In this document: positions 60,097 through 64,000 of the stretch, piece by piece | Layout: the number at the start of each line of letters is the position of its first letter | Numbering within the stretch: the stretch's first letter is position 1 | Origin: Vibrio sp. Of7-15 | GTDB lineage: Bacteria; Pseudomonadota; Gammaproteobacteria; Enterobacterales; Vibrionaceae | Assembly: GCF_022347565.1 (NCBI RefSeq) | Contig: NZ_JAKRGH010000024.1 | Location: 1-64,000, forward strand | DNA: 64,000 nt | Reading direction: 5' to 3' | Translations under genes and position numbers: made by a program | The notes under the pieces: generated by a model | Told to the model about the DNA's origin: nothing | Seen by the model: the letters and a program-made list of their open reading frames with translations, nothing else | Databases searched by the model: none

Positions 60097-61149
60097 TTAA
60101 TCATCAGATGATTCGTCATCATCATCCAAATCGAAGAGAACATCTTTACCCAAAAATGCCAAATCAGTTTTCACCATATCTGGACGTTTAATTTTCTCAG
60201 AAATTCTCAGAGCGACTTTATCTCCAGAACGTCCCATTTTCGCACGGTATGTTGGTAAATCTTCTACAAAAACAGTGGTATACTCTGGAACCTCAATAGG
60301 GATCACATCCCCTGGCTCCATTTCCATCAAGTCTCTTAATGACAGATCAACATCCATTAGTTTTGCTTTTAATTCAACAGGAACATCCATGATTTCGTCA
60401 CGCAGCGCTTTACTCCAGCGTACGTCCGTATCCATCTTGTCACTTTGAACACCAGCATCAAGCAACTCACGAATCGGTTCAACCATCGAATATGGCATAA
60501 CAACATGAAAATCACCGCCGCCGCCATCGACTTCAATATGGAATGAGCTCACTACAATAACTTCTGTTGGACTCACAATGTTTGCCATGGTTGGGTTTAC
60601 TTCAGAGTCTAAATATTCAAACTCAACCCCCATAACAGGCGACCAAGCTTCTTTGTAATCTTCGAAAACAAGCTTGAGCAACATCTGTACAATTCGACGT
60701 TCTGTTGGTGTGAATTCACGGCCTTCAATTTTTGCGTGAAAGCGGCCATCGCCACCAAAAAAGTTCTCAACCAGAATAAAGACTAAACGTGCTTCCATGG
60801 TAATTAACGCCGTGCCTTTAAGTGGTCTGAAACGTACCATGTTGAGACTGGTTGGAACATAAAGGGTATTTTGGTATTCACCGAATTTAATCATTTGAAC
60901 ACCATTAATGGACACTTCCGCCGTTTTTCTTAGCATGTTAAACAAGCTAATACGCATGTGACGTGCAAAGCGCTCATTAATCAGTTCGAGGGTCGGCATG
61001 CGACCACGAACAATTCTATCTTGGGATGAAAAATCGAAAGAGCTAGTAGGTTTCGCTTCTACTTCATCCCCACCGCCCATCTCTTCTTCTACATCGTCAA
61101 CACCATGTAGAAGAGCATCAATTTCATCTTGGGTTAATAGATCACTCAC
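60097..61149 (-). CDS. fliM: Flagellar switch protein FliM
   Basis: 350 aa; N-terminal CheY-binding peptide LTQDEIDALLHG (5-16), middle CheC-like domain (about 50-230) and C-terminal SpoA domain (about 255-330). Located 17 bases before fliN and 7 after fliL. Confidence 0.97.
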   Translation of the reverse strand: MSDLLTQDEIDALLHGVDDVEEEMGGGDEVEAKPTSSFDFSSQDRIVRGRMPTLELINERFARHMRISLFNMLRKTAEVSINGVQMIKFGEYQNTLYVPTSLNMVRFRPLKGTALITMEARLVFILVENFFGGDGRFHAKIEGREFTPTERRIVQMLLKLVFEDYKEAWSPVMGVEFEYLDSEVNPTMANIVSPTEVIVVSSFHIEVDGGGGDFHVVMPYSMVEPIRELLDAGVQSDKMDTDVRWSKALRDEIMDVPVELKAKLMDVDLSLRDLMEMEPGDVIPIEVPEYTTVFVEDLPTYRAKMGRSGDKVALRISEKIKRPDMVKTDLAFLGKDVLFDLDDDDESSDD

Positions 61150-61156
61150 AATAAAC

Positions 61157-61648
61157 CTATTGCATTACAAAGTCGGTAAATAATACTTTTTCGATAACAG
61201 GCTTACCGGTTAATTTGGTAAATGCTGCCTGAATATCACCTTGAGCCTGATCCCTTAGCTCAATACGTCCACGCGGTGTTCTTAATTGCTCAACGGTTGC
61301 CGCACCAAATGTTGAAAGTAATGAGCTCTCAATTAGCGGTGTATGCAAATTAGCAATTTCTTCGTTTTGATCACCACGAGTCATTAGCTGGACTTTAATT
61401 TGCACCAAGCGATCCTGTCGATCCCCTGTTACATTAAAAATAAATGGTTGAGGAAGATTTATATATAATGCAGGACCTGTCGGCAAAGCAGGAGCCATTT
61501 CTGCAACGTCTTCCATTTCTGTACTTTCATCGCCTGACAAAAAGAAAAACCAAGCTGCAGCGCCACCACCACCAAGTACAATTAAACCAATCAGAATAAA
61601 GATGATTAACTTTTTTTTGCCCTGTGGTGCAGCTTCTTGATCTGCCAT
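61157..61648 (-). CDS. fliL: Flagellar basal body protein FliL
   Basis: 163 aa; single N-terminal membrane helix (about 13-34), then a periplasmic SPFH-like domain. It supports stator function at the motor. Ends with FTDFVMQ, typical of the family. Confidence 0.94.
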   Translation of the reverse strand: MADQEAAPQGKKKLIIFILIGLIVLGGGGAAAWFFFLSGDESTEMEDVAEMAPALPTGPALYINLPQPFIFNVTGDRQDRLVQIKVQLMTRGDQNEEIANLHTPLIESSLLSTFGAATVEQLRTPRGRIELRDQAQGDIQAAFTKLTGKPVIEKVLFTDFVMQ

Positions 61649-61683
61649 ATTATGTCCTTAAACCTTATATCAATAAATTCTGA

Positions 61684-63234
61684 TCAAGCGTAAAAGCTGA
61701 TCCCTTGTTTTGGTTGTTCAACCTCTAACGACAACTCAGTTGCTTGCTGTTCATCATCAAGGTGAGACTCTGCCGCATATTGATCATCCCCATGATCGTT
61801 TTTCTCTGCGTAACCTTGTTGAGATTGCCCTGAGCTTTGCTGCTGAACGCTAGTATCAGCTAGCTGAATCCCTTGCTGTAACATCATCTCGCGCAATCTA
61901 GGCATTGCTTGATCAACAACATCCCTTGCTTGTCCATTGGCAACGGTAAATTGCACTGATGCCTGGTCGTTATTCATAGATAACCGAATTTGCATTCGCC
62001 CAAGTTCAGGGGGATCTAAACGAATATCTACATGCTTTAAGTTTTTAGACAGCATAAGGTTAATTCGCTCAGAAAGCTTTTCGGTTGCTTGCTCACGAGT
62101 TAATTGTAATGGTGCTTGCTGTACCATTTGTGCCTGTACTTGCTGCTCTGTACGAGTTTGCTGTAAGGCTTGTGTTCCCTGTAAGCCAGCTAATGCCGAC
62201 AGCTGTTGGTTCAGCCCATCTGGCAGAGGTTTACCAGATGAATCTAATACTTCTTTTTTATCAACTGCTGTCATACCTAAAGCTGCAATATCTATTTGGC
62301 CTTTTTCAAGCGCAGCAGAAGGAATGGCTTGAGCGCCAAGCTTATGCGCCTGAGGTAAGCTCACACTTTGTAAGTCTTTCGCGGACAATTCTTGGCTGGG
62401 CAAGTTTTCTGGGGTCACAGAAGCCGAAGCTGGTGAATTTGCCGAACCAGACATATGTCGTTGTAATGAAGCAGGCACATCCAGCTCTTTCGCAGCAATT
62501 CCCCCTAAAGAAGCAACCGTTAATGGTGTTTCCCCTTCAACAGAAATCTCTTGAGATAAAGGCTCTGTGCTACCTAGAGCGGTTTGCTTCACCGCTGATA
62601 AAGGAGTCCCATCGGTAGAGACCCTGGTAGTCTCCACTGGACTTACACTTTTTCCGGCCACCGATACTGTAGAAGATACACCTAATGCAGATCCAGTTTC
62701 AGCCAATTCTGAAGGTTGTGAACTTTCTGGGGTCACAGAAGTCATGACTGTCGAATTGGCCTCCGCTTTTTCTACTTTCACAGATTGCGGCAAAGAATTG
62801 CCTTTGGTTAAAGTATTATTCGCTTCATTTAAACGATTTAGCACTTCATTGCCTTCAGCCATTGCAGCACTACGCTCTGCATCTGAAGAAGCAAGCTCGA
62901 CCTCATTATCGTCTAGCGTTGCTTTTTCAGTTTCAGCGAGTGTTTCTTCTTTGTTCTGCTCAGCCTTTTTGATTTCTGCAGCTTCGGGCTCTTTACTCTC
63001 TACAGTTTCAGGAGCTTTGCCCTCTTTTTCACTGACATCAACACTTTTTAGTTGTTGCTCTTGTACTTTCGTTGATTCCGACTCAGAGGGTTGCTCTGAA
63101 TCCCAAATAAGGTCTTTCAACTCCTGCAAAAAACTGCCTTCATCAATTTGAACGCTATCTGCAGCTGAAGATGCACTTGGTGTAACTGTCGTTTTTACTG
63201 CAGCATCAGATACTGATAGGTTTTGCAAGTTCAT
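61684..63234 (-). CDS. fliK: Flagellar hook-length control protein FliK
   Basis: 516 aa. Long acidic, Ser/Glu-rich variable region (1-385), then the conserved C-terminal domain (about 390-475) with DIRLDPPELGRMQIRLSMNNDQASVQFTVAN, and a Gln-rich tail. Sets hook length and triggers the FlhB switch. First gene of a unit with its own sigma-54 promoter. Opposite-strand open frames here are shadows. Confidence 0.94.
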   Translation of the reverse strand: MNLQNLSVSDAAVKTTVTPSASSAADSVQIDEGSFLQELKDLIWDSEQPSESESTKVQEQQLKSVDVSEKEGKAPETVESKEPEAAEIKKAEQNKEETLAETEKATLDDNEVELASSDAERSAAMAEGNEVLNRLNEANNTLTKGNSLPQSVKVEKAEANSTVMTSVTPESSQPSELAETGSALGVSSTVSVAGKSVSPVETTRVSTDGTPLSAVKQTALGSTEPLSQEISVEGETPLTVASLGGIAAKELDVPASLQRHMSGSANSPASASVTPENLPSQELSAKDLQSVSLPQAHKLGAQAIPSAALEKGQIDIAALGMTAVDKKEVLDSSGKPLPDGLNQQLSALAGLQGTQALQQTRTEQQVQAQMVQQAPLQLTREQATEKLSERINLMLSKNLKHVDIRLDPPELGRMQIRLSMNNDQASVQFTVANGQARDVVDQAMPRLREMMLQQGIQLADTSVQQQSSGQSQQGYAEKNDHGDDQYAAESHLDDEQQATELSLEVEQPKQGISFYA

Positions 63235-63280
63235 CGGTACTCTCTTTCACAACGTAGTAAACTAGGACAAAAGATACTTC

Positions 63281-63296
63281 TGCAATATTTGGGCCA
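63281..63296 (-). promoter_or_regulatory. Sigma-54 promoter of fliK-flhB
   Basis: Minus strand TGGCCCAAATATTGCA matches the -24/-12 consensus with correct GG-GC spacing. Start predicted near 63270, about 36 bases before fliK. This divides fliIJ from fliK-flhB. Confidence 0.8.
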
Positions 63297-63301
63297 CCAT
63301 A

Positions 63302-63739
63302 TCAGTTTGAACGGCGAGCAAACTGTAAAGTAGCAAGTTCATCCATTAGCTTCTGCTCCTGTTTATCAAGAGCAGCTTGCTTTTCTTTGGCTTTTTTTTC
63401 TATCATCCATTCATAAGAACGACGTTGCTTACGTACTTCTTGCCAATAGTGCTGACAGTTATCTACTTGAGAAACAAAATGTTCTTCTGCACTCTTCTGC
63501 TTAGTAAGTGTTTCATCGAGTTGCACTAAAAACTTATTGAGATGGCTGTATTGACTCGCTGTTAGGCCTTTCTGTCCTCGCTCCACCAGCTGCTTACAAT
63601 AATCCAATCGGTATTGCTCAATTTGAGCTAACTGCTGATAATAATTATCTAATTCCATACGAGCAGAGCTTAACGCTAATATCGCCTGTTGCTCTTTCTC
63701 TTTTGCCTGTTCAAGTAGGAAATCAAATGCATTATTCAT
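63302..63739 (-). CDS. fliJ: Flagellar export chaperone FliJ
   Basis: 145 aa, almost wholly coiled coil, with Gln, Glu and Lys repeats. It helps the FliI ATPase and escorts chaperones to FlhA. Starts 3 bases after fliI ends. Confidence 0.92.
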   Translation of the reverse strand: MNNAFDFLLEQAKEKEQQAILALSSARMELDNYYQQLAQIEQYRLDYCKQLVERGQKGLTASQYSHLNKFLVQLDETLTKQKSAEEHFVSQVDNCQHYWQEVRKQRRSYEWMIEKKAKEKQAALDKQEQKLMDELATLQFARRSN

Positions 63740-63742
63740 TCA

Positions 63743-64000
63743 TTACCCCCCTTGCAGAGTCGACCTCAGCATGTTTACACACATTTGGTATTGAACTGAC
63801 TCTTTCATTCCTTGCTGCAAGTATTGGTCTAATTTAGGCTTTAAGGTAAATGCTTGATCTATTGATGGATCTGTTCCAGGTTTATAAGCTCCTATTGACA
63901 CCAAATCTTGGTTCTTACGACAAGTGGATAGTACTTGACGTACTGCTTTGGCCATCAACATATGCTCACCATCAGTGATTTGCGGCATAACCCGGCTCAC
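63743..64000 (-). CDS. fliI: Flagellar export ATPase FliI, C-terminal part only
   Basis: The last 85 codons of the gene: SRVMPQITDGEHMLMAKAVR at the edge, then a helical C-terminal domain. The P-loop and most of the protein lie beyond position 64000, so no start exists in the window. Confidence 0.93.
   Translation of the reverse strand: MSRVMPQITDGEHMLMAKAVRQVLSTCRKNQDLVSIGAYKPGTDPSIDQAFTLKPKLDQYLQQGMKESVQYQMCVNMLRSTLQGG

Noticed and set aside
61937-63151. Several plus-strand open frames of 130-194 codons
   Set aside because: Antisense to fliK; Cys/Ser-rich composition mirrors fliK Gln/Glu codons.

Overview
The window is a chromosomal segment from a gammaproteobacterium of the family Vibrionaceae. 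The evidence is gene order and family-specific genes: a HubP/FimV polar hub next to asd and pdxB; fabB beside mnmC; a class I HMG-CoA reductase; fadIJ followed by a sigma factor and a DUF3379 partner and then two fadL genes; and one large flagellar-chemotaxis cluster carrying polar regulators (FlhF, FlhG, ParC, ParP) that ends next to the ccm cytochrome c genes. DNA is moderately AT-rich. I cannot fix the genus from sequence alone; Photobacterium or Vibrio-like genera fit best. No rRNA, tRNA, CRISPR, prophage or insertion sequence was seen. It reads as core chromosome with few signs of transfer.

Layout. 1-3.4 kb: 5' part of hubP/fimV (minus), running off the left edge. 3.5-7.2 kb: asd, pdxB and fabB (minus), with a structured fabB 3' UTR that probably yields a FarS-type small RNA. 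7.3-14.98 kb: mnmC, mvaA (HMG-CoA reductase), an aldehyde dehydrogenase with a sigma-54 promoter, its divergent AcoR-like activator and a small membrane methyltransferase. 15-22.5 kb: housekeeping genes (yfcL, epmC, a TRIC-type channel, a chemoreceptor, aroC, prmB, smrB, sixA). 22.6-34.1 kb: an insulinase-family protease, then a fatty-acid block: fadJ, fadI (FadR operator plus a PsrA-type palindrome), a 640-base gap rich in RNA-like structure, an ECF-like sigma factor with its DUF3379 partner, and two tandem fadL genes. 34.2-42.1 kb: mlaA and the complete ccmABCDEFGHI operon. 42.2-43.3 kb: a FliK-like/FhlB pair facing the flagellar operon. 43.4-64 kb: flagellar and chemotaxis genes on the minus strand, from fliI down to cheW and DUF2802.

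How the parts work together. The flagellar block holds two units, each with a recognisable sigma-54 promoter: fliKLMNOPQR-flhB (export gate, switch and hook-length control), and flhA-flhF-flhG-fliA-cheYZAB-parC-parP-cheW-DUF2802. HubP at the left edge is the known polar anchor for FlhG and ParC partners in Vibrio, so the two ends of the window encode parts of one polar machine. The fatty-acid block pairs import (FadL), beta-oxidation (FadIJ) and synthesis (FabB), with FadR-like sites at several of these genes and a probable FarS RNA linking synthesis to degradation. The most unusual signals are three FliM/CheZ-like peptides inside CheA where a P2 domain would be expected, and the structured region before the sigma factor gene.
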